From Brevibacillus dissolubilis (GTDB lineage: Bacteria > Bacillota > Bacilli > Brevibacillales > Brevibacillaceae), in assembly GCF_006170445.1 (NCBI RefSeq), contig NZ_VCNA01000002.1, forward strand, positions 682,001-746,000: a stretch of 64,000 nt of DNA, read 5' to 3'. The first letter of the stretch is position 1, and each line of letters begins with the position of its first letter. The notes beneath the pieces are model-generated. The model had not been told where the DNA came from, did not search any database, and saw nothing but the letters and a program-made list of their open reading frames with translations. This document shows, piece after piece, positions 44,266-52,794 of this stretch. Position numbers and translations under genes: made by a program.

Positions 44266-45561
44266 TTAGGCTCCTCCCTTGTTATCTCGCAGCAGGTAGA
44301 TGGTATCGAGCTGTACTTTAGCGGCCACACGCTTGACATCGTCTACGGTCACTTGGTTGAGCTGGTTGATCAGCTCTTCGAGTTCGCGTTTTTTGCCGGT
44401 TAGAAGACCGTTGTAGGTGAAGTCGATCATCAGACGGCTGGAGTCGAGGATTTCTTTGAACTGGTTGTTGAGCGTCGCCTTGGTCTGATTCATCTCGGTC
44501 TCGCTGATATTGCCTTGGCGCATATCCTCTACCTGTTCCTTGATAATGGTGACGGCCTTGTCGTAGTTGTTGGCGTCGATTCCGGACATCATCATCAGGA
44601 CACCTTTGTGGCTTTCCAGACGGGAGACGGCATAGTAAGCAAGGCTTGCTTTTTCACGCACATTGATAAACAGCTTGGAGTGCGGGAAGCCGCCGAGAAT
44701 TCCGTTCATCACGATCATCGCTGGGTAGTCGTCATCTTTGTAAGTGGTATTGGTGCGTGCCCCGATGTTGAGCTTCGCTTGGTTGACGTCGATGCGTTCC
44801 ACCACTTCACGGATTTCCTGCACCTGTTTGCTTTCATTGGCCACGGGAAGCTTCTTCACGGCTTTGCGCTCTGGTGTGATATGAGTTTTGACATAGTTCT
44901 CAATCCGGGTGCGGTCAACGTCCCCGACGACAAAAATGTCGATTGGGTTCTCGGAGATCAGCTCTTTGTAATAATCGGTCAGTGACTGTGCGGTAATGCC
45001 CGCCAGATCTTCCACTTTTCCGTTGACAGAGATCGCGTACGGCTCCCCTTTAAACATCTCTTCGGTGACCCGTTGGTTGGCGTAGCGCATTTTATCATTC
45101 ATGACGCTTTCGATGCGTTGACGGAGGGATTCTTTTTCAGTGGTCAGGAACTTCTCAGCAAAGACCCCATTCTCCAGATACGGACGGGCCATCACATCCC
45201 CGACGAATTGAAATGCCTGCTCTTCGACCGAGGAGGATTCTGAGAGGTACTTTTCATTCGGCACTTCCATGAAGATCTGGAGCAGCTGACGCTCCCCTTT
45301 TTTGGCTACATCGGCATCAAAAACAGCACCATAGAGGAAGTCGAGGTGTTCACGAAGCTTTTTTGATTCAGGGAAACGTGCAGTGGCGCGCTTCAACATC
45401 AGAGACAGCAACGCGGTCTTCGTCGCATACTGCAACGACAGCTCCTGTTCGATCAACACCACGATGGTCGTGGTTTTAAACTTATTAGTCTGCAAAATAT
45501 GTAAATTCATCCCATTGACGTGAGACGTTTCAAAGGCAATTTCTTTCACCAAAGCCGCCAT
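44266..45561 (-). CDS. ymfF: M16-family peptidase-like protein YmfF (no zinc motif)
   Basis: Partner M16 chain of 431 residues (B. subtilis YmfF has 426). The HxxEH zinc site is replaced in the matching region, so it is probably a structural subunit. I chose the ATG at 45561, which has GAAGGG 9 nt upstream and gives MAALVKEIAFETSHVNGM; an ATG 27 codons earlier has no ribosome site. The next gene begins only 4 bp downstream, so the two are coupled. Confidence 0.87.
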   Translation of the reverse strand: MAALVKEIAFETSHVNGMNLHILQTNKFKTTTIVVLIEQELSLQYATKTALLSLMLKRATARFPESKKLREHLDFLYGAVFDADVAKKGERQLLQIFMEVPNEKYLSESSSVEEQAFQFVGDVMARPYLENGVFAEKFLTTEKESLRQRIESVMNDKMRYANQRVTEEMFKGEPYAISVNGKVEDLAGITAQSLTDYYKELISENPIDIFVVGDVDRTRIENYVKTHITPERKAVKKLPVANESKQVQEIREVVERIDVNQAKLNIGARTNTTYKDDDYPAMIVMNGILGGFPHSKLFINVREKASLAYYAVSRLESHKGVLMMMSGIDANNYDKAVTIIKEQVEDMRQGNISETEMNQTKATLNNQFKEILDSSRLMIDFTYNGLLTGKKRELEELINQLNQVTVDDVKRVAAKVQLDTIYLLRDNKGGA

Positions 45562-45747
45562 ACCATCAATCCCTTCATCAAAATGTAGTGGAAAGCTCGT
45601 TTCAGGAAAGTCCTGTGAATATCCTTTCTTTATTTTAACCATAAAACAGCAGTTTCAGCAAAAACAAAGCACACTTACACTATTTTTCATGTGGGTATTA
45701 TTAGCCATCATATGCAGGGGTGTGCATGGTTAGGTGTGGTGTGGTGC

Positions 45748-45978
45748 TTGAGAGGGTTCGGCTTTCCACTTCCTCGCCTTCTTTGAAAACCCGGAGGGGT
45801 ATGACTGTCCGCTGCGAGGAAAACAAGGGCTTGGACAGGTCAAAAAATTTCGGGGAAGTGAATTCAAGCGGTGAGTTTGCCCCTGAGCTGAATCAGGAAG
45901 CAAATGTCGCCCTTGTTTTCCTCTTCGCTGGGTGTGTTTTCAAAAGAGGCTCGGCTGCGGAAAGCCGAACCCTCTCAA
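45748..45978 (+). repeat. Foldback element F (231 bp)
   Basis: Outer arms TTGAGAGGGTTCGGCTTTCC (45748-45767) and its exact complement (45959-45978) are 20 bp perfect. TTGAAAACCC and GTTTTCAAAA pair next. The core reads TTTCGGGGAAG..AATTCAAGCG and TGAGCTGAATCAGGAAG; GCTGGG (45927-45932) and TCAAAAGAGGCT (45940-45951) are exact. Confidence 0.9.
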
Positions 45979-46175
45979 ACAGCTATGGTGGGGAATAAAA
46001 GAGAAAGGGAAAACAGTAAAAATATAAAAAATACAAAGCTGATACATAAAAGCATGAGGGCAGGGCATCTTGTATTTACCTGTGGCGATATTCCTAATAT
46101 CACAGTTTCAGGAACCTTTTCTTTTCTCATTTTTCTTTTCTCTTTTTTCTTTTCTCTTTTTATTGTCACTGTACC

Positions 46176-46285
46176 TTGCTCCCCACCAGAGCATGAGATG
46201 CATCTGTTTGTAAGGAGACCGGCTGAACGACAGTGAGGGAAAGGCGACTGGAAAACAGATGCATCTCATGCTCCTGCCGGAGCAA
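46176..46285. repeat. Foldback element G (110 bp, different core)
   Basis: GAGCATGAGATGCATCTGTT-T (46189-46209) pairs exactly with 46253-46273 over 21 bp. A second outer arm TTGCTCC/GGAGCAA (46176-46182, 46279-46285) extends it. The 43-bp loop lacks the GCTGGG and TCAAAAGAGGCT motifs, so it is not of the A-F family. Confidence 0.85.
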
Positions 46286-46299
46286 CTACCATGACACAA

Positions 46300-46329
46300 A
46301 AAGAAAAAGAGCCGCCATGGTGGCAGCTC
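46300..46329 (-). terminator. Terminator of the zinc-ribbon gene
   Basis: GAGCTGCCACC pairs with GGCGGCTC (GC-rich, one bulge) on the minus strand and runs into five T. Confidence 0.8.
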
Positions 46330-46334
46330 CCCTA

Positions 46335-46490
46335 TCACAGATCAGATGAGTCAAAATCTGATGCCGTATTTTCGATTTCATGAGTCTCATCGAACCGTCC
46401 GCACTCTTGATTCAGACAGAGTACACCGTTCAATTGATTGTCTGAAAACACATGACCGCGGTCGTGACCGCAGTACGGGCATTTCCACAT
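46335..46490 (-). CDS. 51-residue zinc-ribbon microprotein
   Basis: A short gene with an AAGGGGGAC ribosome site 5-13 nt before the ATG at 46490 and a strong terminator right after its stop. The product MWKCPYCGHDRGHVF... has two cysteine pairs (CPYC at about 4-7 and CLNQEC at about 25-30) that would bind one zinc, then an acidic tail (ENTASDFDSSDL). The charge and cysteine spacing resemble small zinc-ribbon regulators or RNA-polymerase-associated peptides, but no function is claimed. It is preceded by the M23 peptidase gene on the same strand. Confidence 0.7.
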   Translation of the reverse strand: MWKCPYCGHDRGHVFSDNQLNGVLCLNQECGRFDETHEIENTASDFDSSDL

Positions 46491-46538
46491 GGTATCGTCC
46501 CCCTTACCTTGTGTGACGCTACCGTTAGTGTACCCTGT

Positions 46539-47735
46539 TTAGACAACCTTATTTGATTCGATGTACTTCAAATAGTTGTATGGATTGACAGGTCTGTCAT
46601 TTTTCGCGTAGTAAAGACCAAAATGCAGATGTGATACAAATTTTCCTTCTGTCCCTTTGACACCATAACCGCTGTCACCGACGAAGCCGATCAACTGACC
46701 TGCTTTGACATAGGTGCCGGTACGCAGAGCAGGGGCGTAGGCATCAAGATGGGCGTAGTAAAATTTATAGTTACCTGTATGATCGGTTATGTTGATACGC
46801 CATCCGCCGAATTGATTCCAGCCGATTCGATTGATTCGACCGGAAGCAGCGGCATAGACCGGGGTTCCTTTTTTGGCAACGATATCGATACCTTCATGTT
46901 GACGGGCTGCTGTACTGTTACCGTTGTAGGAGCGACCGTCGCCATAGGTGTTGTAGAACGGCTCGTACCAGCTATCGGCCGCAATGGGGAAATAGCTTTT
47001 TTGCGATTTTAGCTTCGGAGCAAGGGTGGCACCGTACTTCGCCACCTCCGCGCTGGCTGTAGGAGATTGGGTCGACTGAATTTTGCTCTCAGACGATTCT
47101 GACGCACCGCCTAATACGGGGATGACGAGGTTGCTGCCAACCATAATCATATCATCGGTAAGCCCGTTTTCCTGTTTGATCAATTCGACTGGCACACCAT
47201 ATTGCTTGCTGATCAGCGAAAGCGTCTCCCCCGCCGCAACCAGATGTTTGTCTGTTTTTGTACGGGTATAGATACTCGCCACTCGGGATATGTTGTCCCA
47301 CTCGACCTGATAACCGAGAGTCTCCGACACAAATCGAATCGGCAGATAAGTGCGGTTGTAAAGAAGGATCGGCGCTGCTTCAAGCGTTACGGACTCGCCG
47401 TTTACCTTCGCTGTTTTATCATTGATGGTCAGAATGATCTCTTGATCCTTGGTTTCGATCGTGACCTGATCGGTCTCACTGTCGTAGGCGATCTGGTCCC
47501 CTGTGTTCTCCGAAATCGCCCGGATGGGGACGAGCATACGGCTGTTACGGATCACAGGCTGTGTATCGGTTGCGATTCCTTTTCTATCTATCATGAACGA
47601 GATGACTGGCCCTGGTGCCACAGTTGCAGCAGATGCAACCTCGCCAGATGCCATTCCCAAAAGTGTTGACGTTACCAGCACCCCGAACAATTTTGAAACG
47701 AAATGGTAGGGCTTGTTTCCCTTGCCTCCTGCCAT
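46539..47735 (-). CDS. Secreted M23 peptidase with stalk and LysM domains
   Basis: Cell-wall endopeptidase of 398 residues. An N-terminal signal peptide (FVSKLFGVLVTSTLLGMASG, cleavage near VASA-A) is followed by a copper-amine-oxidase-N-like stalk domain (VISFMIDRKGIATDTQPVI and RTYLPIRFVSETLGYQVEW, about 43-155). A LysM peptidoglycan-binding domain covers about 165-208 (HLVAAGETLSLISKQYGV) and a C-terminal LytM/M23 zinc domain about 285-390 (HEGIDIVAKKGTPVYAA and SHLHFGLY). The HxxxD and HxH zinc ligands are present, so it should be active. ATG 47735 has AAGGAGGGA. It precedes the zinc-ribbon gene. Confidence 0.92.
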   Translation of the reverse strand: MAGGKGNKPYHFVSKLFGVLVTSTLLGMASGEVASAATVAPGPVISFMIDRKGIATDTQPVIRNSRMLVPIRAISENTGDQIAYDSETDQVTIETKDQEIILTINDKTAKVNGESVTLEAAPILLYNRTYLPIRFVSETLGYQVEWDNISRVASIYTRTKTDKHLVAAGETLSLISKQYGVPVELIKQENGLTDDMIMVGSNLVIPVLGGASESSESKIQSTQSPTASAEVAKYGATLAPKLKSQKSYFPIAADSWYEPFYNTYGDGRSYNGNSTAARQHEGIDIVAKKGTPVYAAASGRINRIGWNQFGGWRINITDHTGNYKFYYAHLDAYAPALRTGTYVKAGQLIGFVGDSGYGVKGTEGKFVSHLHFGLYYAKNDRPVNPYNYLKYIESNKVV

Positions 47736-47816
47736 TTGTATCCCTCCTTGTTGGTGTGTTTTCTACTGGATATTATCACATACTTATGAAACGTAAATCT
47801 ATAGAAAATAACTGGT

Positions 47817-47854
47817 AAAAAAAGACCGCTCCTCTCTGTACGAAAGGAACGGTC
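47817..47854 (-). terminator. Terminator after nupQ
   Basis: GACCG.TCCT pairs with AGGA.CGGTC on the minus strand and is followed by seven T. Confidence 0.85.
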
Positions 47855-47862
47855 CAGCCCGA

Positions 47863-48816
47863 TTAACGGGAACCTGTATCGTATGGCTTACCGGAAGCTG
47901 CTGGAGCGCTGGAGCGGCCCACAAAACCGGCAAGAACGAAAATGGTCAGGATATATGGAAGCATGTAAATAAATTCAATCGGTACATACTTGGTAAGACC
48001 AAACACCTGCACCAGGGACTTGACCGCTTGTGCAACCCCGAAGAAGAGCGCCGCGCCCATTGCCCCTACCGGATGCCATTTACCGAAGATCATCGCAGCG
48101 ATTGCGATAAAGCCTTGGCCGGATACGGTATTGTGCGAGAAGTTGGAGGTTGTGGTCAACGCAATGGTTGCACCACCCATAGCCGCCAGAGCACCGGAGA
48201 GAATCACGGCGATGTAACGGGTACGGTTAACGTTGATCCCCACGGTATCTGCTGCACGCGGGTGTTCACCTACGGCACGAATGCGCAGACCGAATGGAGT
48301 TTTGTAGATCACATACCAAGCAACGAAGACGAGGATAAACGCGATATAACTGGTTGGATACGCTTCAAAGATAGCGTGACCCAGAACTGGAATATCAGAG
48401 AGAACAGGAATTTCCCATTTGGAGAATACCACTTTAAGCGTTTCCGTCTGACCTGCACCGTTAAAGATGATTTTGGTCAGATAAACAGCCAGACCTACAG
48501 CGAGGAAGTTCAGCGCCACACCACTTACGGTTTGGTCGGATTTGAAGGTGATCGATGCAACCGCGTGTGGAAGAGAGAAAATCGCACCCGCGATGACCGC
48601 TGCCAAGAGACCAAACCAAGGAGCCAGCTCAGATGGTTGCATGAAGTAGGTAACGACCGCTCCCGCGAAAGCACCGATAACCATCATCCCCTCCAGCGCG
48701 ATGTTAACCACGCCGGAACGCTCAGAGAAAACCCCACCCAGTGCCGCAAAAATGAGCGCTGTCGAGAACACGATTGTGTCATGAATCAAGTTACTGATAA
48801 TCATTCCCCAGTCCAT
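47863..48816 (-). CDS. nupQ: Nucleoside ABC importer permease NupQ
   Basis: Membrane subunit, 317 residues and about eight hydrophobic segments, of a BmpA-type nucleoside/guanosine importer. The family segment YKTPFGLRIRAVGEHPRAADTVGINV (two parts, about 170-195) is the EAA-like loop of BPD_transp_2 permeases. It follows nupP by 3 bp and ends the operon with a terminator. Codon choice is biased as in highly expressed genes. Confidence 0.9.
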   Translation of the reverse strand: MDWGMIISNLIHDTIVFSTALIFAALGGVFSERSGVVNIALEGMMVIGAFAGAVVTYFMQPSELAPWFGLLAAVIAGAIFSLPHAVASITFKSDQTVSGVALNFLAVGLAVYLTKIIFNGAGQTETLKVVFSKWEIPVLSDIPVLGHAIFEAYPTSYIAFILVFVAWYVIYKTPFGLRIRAVGEHPRAADTVGINVNRTRYIAVILSGALAAMGGATIALTTTSNFSHNTVSGQGFIAIAAMIFGKWHPVGAMGAALFFGVAQAVKSLVQVFGLTKYVPIEFIYMLPYILTIFVLAGFVGRSSAPAASGKPYDTGSR

Positions 48817-48819
48817 GGA

Positions 48820-49893
48820 CTAGACCGCCTCCTTTTTCTTGCGGTTAAGCACAGGTTTGAGGAAAAGACGAACGATACCGTGTGCAGCAACGAAGAAGAT
48901 AACAGAAGCGATTACGACACGGATCAATTCAACTGGTACCCCAGCACCGAATTTCATACCGGTTGCACCAAATGTCAGGATACCGAACAGTATCGCACCG
49001 AGTACGACACCAAACGGAGTATTACCACCGATCAGCGCCACCGCGATCCCGTCGAAGCCATACCCCGGAAGTGCAGCCATAACAGCTTGGTAATGGAAGA
49101 CACCGAGTACTTCACACGCACCGCCAAGACCTGCGAACAAACCACCGATGAACATCGCTTTTACAACGTTTCGGTTAACGTTCATCCCTGCATACTCAGA
49201 TGCATGCGGGTTAAGACCTACTGCACGAAGCTCAAAACCGGTTTTGGTTTTCCACAGGATGACGAAGAACGCAACCGCTCCCAAGAGAGCAATCGCAGTA
49301 CCCCAGTGGAGACGCGCACTGTCAAACATTTGGGAGAGCCAGCCAATGGTCAGCACGGCAGAGTCCTTGATGTTTTCAGAGCGTTGTTGTCCTTCTGGAA
49401 CGAGGAAGGTTTGCAGAACCCAGTTGGCAAAATACAGAGCAATCCAGTTCATCATAATGGACGTAATAACTTCGTGAACGCCACGGGTTGCTTTGAGCCA
49501 ACCAACGAATGCACCCCACAGACCACCTGCGATACCGCCGATCAAAAGAGCGACAACCGCGTGGATTCCAGGAGGCAGATCGAACACCACGCCTGCGTAG
49601 ACGGATGCGATCATACCGATAACTAACTGACCTTCTGCCCCGATGTTAAACAGACCGGTACGGAAAGCGAACGCAACAGACAAACCTGTAAAAATCAACG
49701 GTGTAATCTGTCTAATTGTTTCACCGAAGTTGTAGACATCACCAAATACTTTTTCGAGAAGCGATTGGTACGCCAAGATCGGGTCGAACCCGCCGGCGAG
49801 CATAGCAATCGCTCCACAAATCAGTCCAAGGAGAATGGCTACAAGCGGGACTAGAAACGAGTCCTTCGTAAAAATGCCAATCACCTTATTCAA
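48820..49893 (-). CDS. nupP: Nucleoside ABC importer permease NupP
   Basis: Second membrane subunit, 357 residues, with the same fold as NupQ (FELRAVGLNPHASEYAGMNV marks the coupling loop, about 230-249). It overlaps the ATPase gene by 8 bp. Together with NupQ it forms the channel. The C-terminus has several basic residues (KPVLNRKKKEAV). Confidence 0.9.
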   Translation of the reverse strand: MNKVIGIFTKDSFLVPLVAILLGLICGAIAMLAGGFDPILAYQSLLEKVFGDVYNFGETIRQITPLIFTGLSVAFAFRTGLFNIGAEGQLVIGMIASVYAGVVFDLPPGIHAVVALLIGGIAGGLWGAFVGWLKATRGVHEVITSIMMNWIALYFANWVLQTFLVPEGQQRSENIKDSAVLTIGWLSQMFDSARLHWGTAIALLGAVAFFVILWKTKTGFELRAVGLNPHASEYAGMNVNRNVVKAMFIGGLFAGLGGACEVLGVFHYQAVMAALPGYGFDGIAVALIGGNTPFGVVLGAILFGILTFGATGMKFGAGVPVELIRVVIASVIFFVAAHGIVRLFLKPVLNRKKKEAV

Positions 49894-51436
49894 CGCTTGT
49901 CCCTCCTTGTGTACGTTTACTACCCGCCATCATCAGACCCAGCTCTTGCTCGTTGGTCTGTTTCGGATCAACGATACCTACGATCTGGCCCTCATAAATA
50001 ACAGCGATGCGGTCGGAGACATTGAGGATCTCATCAAGCTCGAAGGATACGAGCAGAACCGCTTTTCCTTTATCACGTTGTTCCACCAGACGTTTGTGGA
50101 TGAACTCAATCGCCCCTACGTCAAGACCACGAGTCGGCTGTGCTGCAATCAACAGTTCAGGATCCTTGTGAACCTCACGGGCAATGATCGCTTTCTGCTG
50201 GTTACCACCAGAGAGTGCGCGTGCCGGTGTGTGAATGCTTGGTGTACGAACGTCAAACTCTTGAATCAGCTTGGCTGCATGGCTCTCGATCGCGTTGTAA
50301 TCCAGGAAGCCGCCTTTGTTGAATTCTTTATGGAAGTAGGTCTCCAACACCATGTTCTCACTCATGGTAAAATCGAGTACCAGACCGCGCTTATGACGGT
50401 CTTCTGGAATGTTAGAAAGACCAGACTCAGAGATTTCACGTGGTAATTTGTTCGTGATATCTTTATCGCGAAGCTTGATCGTACCGCCTTGTGACTTACG
50501 CAGACCGGTAAGTACCTCGATCAATTCACTTTGACCGTTACCGTCTACGCCGGCGATCCCGAGAATCTCACCTGCACGTACATCCAGGCTGATGCCTTTG
50601 AGTGCATTGACGCCACGGTTGCCCATTGCGGTCACATTTTGTACAGAGAGAATGACTTCTTTTGGCTTGGCTTCTGTTTTCTCAACGTGGAAATTGACTT
50701 CACGTCCGACCATTTTGGCCGCCAGTTCGTCAGGATTTGTATTTGCAACCGATAATGTATCGATGGTTTTTCCGCGTCGAATGATGGTAACGCTATCACA
50801 AACCGCCATGATCTCTTTCAGTTTGTGGGTAATCAAGATGATGGTTTTGCCTTCTTTCACGAGATTATGCATGATCTCAATAAGTTCGTGAATCTCTTGA
50901 GGCGTCAATACTGCGGTCGGTTCGTCGAAAATGATAATTTCTGCACCACGATAAAGGGTTTTGAGGATTTCTACACGCTGCTGCATCCCGACAGAGATGT
51001 CCTCAATCTTCGCGTGGGGGTCTACCATCAAGCCATACTGTTTCGAAAGATTCTCAACATCTTTTGCTGCTTTGGCAATGTCAATACTCATGCCTTTTTT
51101 GGGTTCTTTACCAAGTACAATGTTTTCAGTGACTGTAAACGGTTCAACAAGCATGAAGTGTTGATGCACCATCCCGATGCCAAGTTCGTTGGCTACGTTA
51201 GGGCTGGTGATATTGACTTTTTGGCCGTTGATGAGGATGTCCCCTTCTTCCGGCTGATAGAGACCGAACAAAACGTTCATCAGCGTTGATTTACCTGCAC
51301 CGTTTTCACCCAGCAGGGCATGGATTTCACCCTTTTTTACTTTCAACTGAATGTTGTCGTTTGCGATAATCCCTGGGAACCGCTTCGTGATCCCGCGCAT
51401 TTCTACTACGATATTTTCCTGAGTCAAGTGATTCAC
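49886..51436 (-). CDS. nupO: Nucleoside ABC importer ATPase NupO
   Basis: Double-domain ABC ATPase of 516 residues. The first domain has a canonical Walker A (GENGAGKST, about 42-50), DEPTAVL Walker B and DISVGMQQRVEILK signature. The second has a degenerate P-loop (GVDGNGQSE) and LSGGNQQKAIIARE signature, as in the RbsA/NupO type. The GTG at 51436 gives a family-like N-terminus but has only a weak ribosome site; a hairpin terminator lies between nupN and this gene. Confidence 0.92.
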   Translation of the reverse strand: MNHLTQENIVVEMRGITKRFPGIIANDNIQLKVKKGEIHALLGENGAGKSTLMNVLFGLYQPEEGDILINGQKVNITSPNVANELGIGMVHQHFMLVEPFTVTENIVLGKEPKKGMSIDIAKAAKDVENLSKQYGLMVDPHAKIEDISVGMQQRVEILKTLYRGAEIIIFDEPTAVLTPQEIHELIEIMHNLVKEGKTIILITHKLKEIMAVCDSVTIIRRGKTIDTLSVANTNPDELAAKMVGREVNFHVEKTEAKPKEVILSVQNVTAMGNRGVNALKGISLDVRAGEILGIAGVDGNGQSELIEVLTGLRKSQGGTIKLRDKDITNKLPREISESGLSNIPEDRHKRGLVLDFTMSENMVLETYFHKEFNKGGFLDYNAIESHAAKLIQEFDVRTPSIHTPARALSGGNQQKAIIAREVHKDPELLIAAQPTRGLDVGAIEFIHKRLVEQRDKGKAVLLVSFELDEILNVSDRIAVIYEGQIVGIVDPKQTNEQELGLMMAGSKRTQGGTSVE

Positions 51437-51473
51437 CCCGATTTGTGTGGGTTAGTAAACTACATAGGTTTTG

Positions 51474-51509
51474 AGGAAAAAACAAGGCTAGTTCGCAAAC
51501 TAGCCTTGT
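51474..51509 (-). terminator. Intra-operon terminator between nupN and nupO
   Basis: ACAAGGCTAGTT pairs exactly with AACTAGCCTTGT around a 4-nt loop and is followed by six T on the minus strand. It should end most nupN transcripts. Confidence 0.88.
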
Positions 51510-51537
51510 CTCTTCTCGTCTGACAATGTGCTGCGGC

Positions 51538-52593
51538 TTACTTCTTTTCTGGTGCTTCTGGTACAGTGATTTCGCCTTTGATGATTTTTTCTTTGAACTC
51601 ATCAACTTTTTTCAGAACTTCAGCAGGAACTGTGTCTTTAGAAGTTTCAGGGAGACCTACACCGTTTTCAGCAAGACCAAGACGTACGATTTTACCGCCT
51701 TCGAATTTACCTTCAGCATAGTCTTTGGATACACGGTATACCGCTTCGTCAACACGTTTCATCATAGAAGTAAGGGTGATTTCTTTACCAAAAGTAAGGG
51801 ATTGGTCTTTGTCAACACCGATTACCCATACGTTTTCGCCTTTAGCTTTACGGTCTTTTGCTTCGTTGAACACACCGTCACCGGTAGCACCAGCGGCGTG
51901 GAACACGATGTCAGCGCCTTGGCCGTAGAGAGTGGATGCAGTAGATTTACCAAGGTCAGGCTTGTCAAATGCACCTGTGTAGATTGGTACTACTTGCACT
52001 TCTGGCTTCGCAGCTTTTACACCTGCGATGAAACCTGCTTCGAAACGGGAGATAACTGGGATATCCATACCGCCGACGAAACCTACTTTACCGGTTTTGG
52101 TCATTTCCGCAGCTACTACACCTACGAGGAACGCGCCTTCTTGCTCTTTGAAGAGTACGCTTTCAACGTTTGGTGCTTGTACTTCTGCGTCGATGATCGC
52201 CAATTTCGCGTCAGGGTTTTGCTCAGCTACTTGTTTCAAGTGGTCGCCCATGATGAAGCCAATACCCCAAGTGAGATCCCATTTGTCTTTAACAAATTGG
52301 TTGAGGTTAGGTACGTAGTCAGCATCACCAGCGGACTGGATGTATTGAACTTCGTGACCTGTATCGTTTTTGAGCTTGGTCAGACCTTCCCATGCGGATT
52401 GGTTGAAGGAGTTGTCGTTAACACCGCCAACGTCAGTAACCATACCAACACGGATTTTCTTTTGTTCGCCGCCTGCTTGACCTTGTTCTGCATTTCCACC
52501 GGCTTGGTTTGGTTGTTCTGCTTTACCACAACCAGCGAGAGCAAGGGAAAGGCTCAGGGTTGCAACAGAAAGAACGGAAAAGACCTTTTTCAT
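51538..52593 (-). CDS. nupN: BmpA-family nucleoside-binding lipoprotein NupN
   Basis: Substrate-binding lipoprotein, 351 residues. The lipobox is LAGC (MKKVFSVLSVATLSLSLALAGC, Cys22). The mature domain has the BMP family sequences VGMVTDVGGVNDNSFNQSAW (about 48-67), VGFVGGMDIPVISRFEAGF and the C-terminal KEKIIKGEITVP. It delivers nucleosides to NupOPQ. A terminator right downstream would raise its level over the membrane subunits. The region between it and spoIIIE holds its promoter. Confidence 0.93.
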   Translation of the reverse strand: MKKVFSVLSVATLSLSLALAGCGKAEQPNQAGGNAEQGQAGGEQKKIRVGMVTDVGGVNDNSFNQSAWEGLTKLKNDTGHEVQYIQSAGDADYVPNLNQFVKDKWDLTWGIGFIMGDHLKQVAEQNPDAKLAIIDAEVQAPNVESVLFKEQEGAFLVGVVAAEMTKTGKVGFVGGMDIPVISRFEAGFIAGVKAAKPEVQVVPIYTGAFDKPDLGKSTASTLYGQGADIVFHAAGATGDGVFNEAKDRKAKGENVWVIGVDKDQSLTFGKEITLTSMMKRVDEAVYRVSKDYAEGKFEGGKIVRLGLAENGVGLPETSKDTVPAEVLKKVDEFKEKIIKGEITVPEAPEKK

Positions 52594-52709
52594 TTTTCTT
52601 ATACCCCCAGTATTAATATTTCAAGCTAGAAATAATTGGTCGTTATACTAATAGGATGTATAGTCATCTTTTTTGTCGAACGACCACGAATTTCCGCTAG
52701 TCCGTAGAA

Positions 52710-52739
52710 ATTTTACCCTATGAAAGTAGATATATGCAA
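52710..52739 (-). promoter_or_regulatory. Sigma-A-like promoter of nupN
   Basis: TTGCAT (52739-52734) and TAAAAT (52715-52710) are 18 bp apart on the minus strand. A ~110-nt leader follows, with a GTCGTTCGAC hairpin. I compared it with the purine-riboswitch pattern and do not find a match. Confidence 0.5.
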
Positions 52740-52794
52740 GCAAATATTTTTTGCTGATTTTTATTACACTGTATTTTAGGTAGTATGGTTGAAA

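Larger units (their letters stand above)
45562..46334. other. Gene-free gap with foldback elements F and G
   Basis: This 773-bp stretch holds foldback F (45748-45978), an A/T- and pyrimidine-rich tract (45979-46175) in which I see nothing, foldback G (46176-46285) and a terminator (46300-46329). Short open frames inside are low-complexity or lie in the arms and are not credible genes. Confidence 0.85.

Noticed and set aside
45904-46236. 110-codon plus frame and 64-codon minus frame between foldbacks F and G
   Set aside because: Low-complexity translations of pyrimidine- and purine-rich tracts.
48028-49626. 532-codon open frame on the plus strand across nupQ and nupP
   Set aside because: Antisense shadow of two certain permease genes; its product is very rich in Arg, Asn, Thr and His.
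51526-52629. 367-codon open frame opposite nupN
   Set aside because: Shadow of the highly biased nupN gene; Phe/Cys-rich product without known features.
52594-52739. Purine riboswitch upstream of nupN
   Set aside because: The leader has TTTCTACGGACTAG, superficially like a purine aptamer, but the loop-loop and P1 sequences do not fit.
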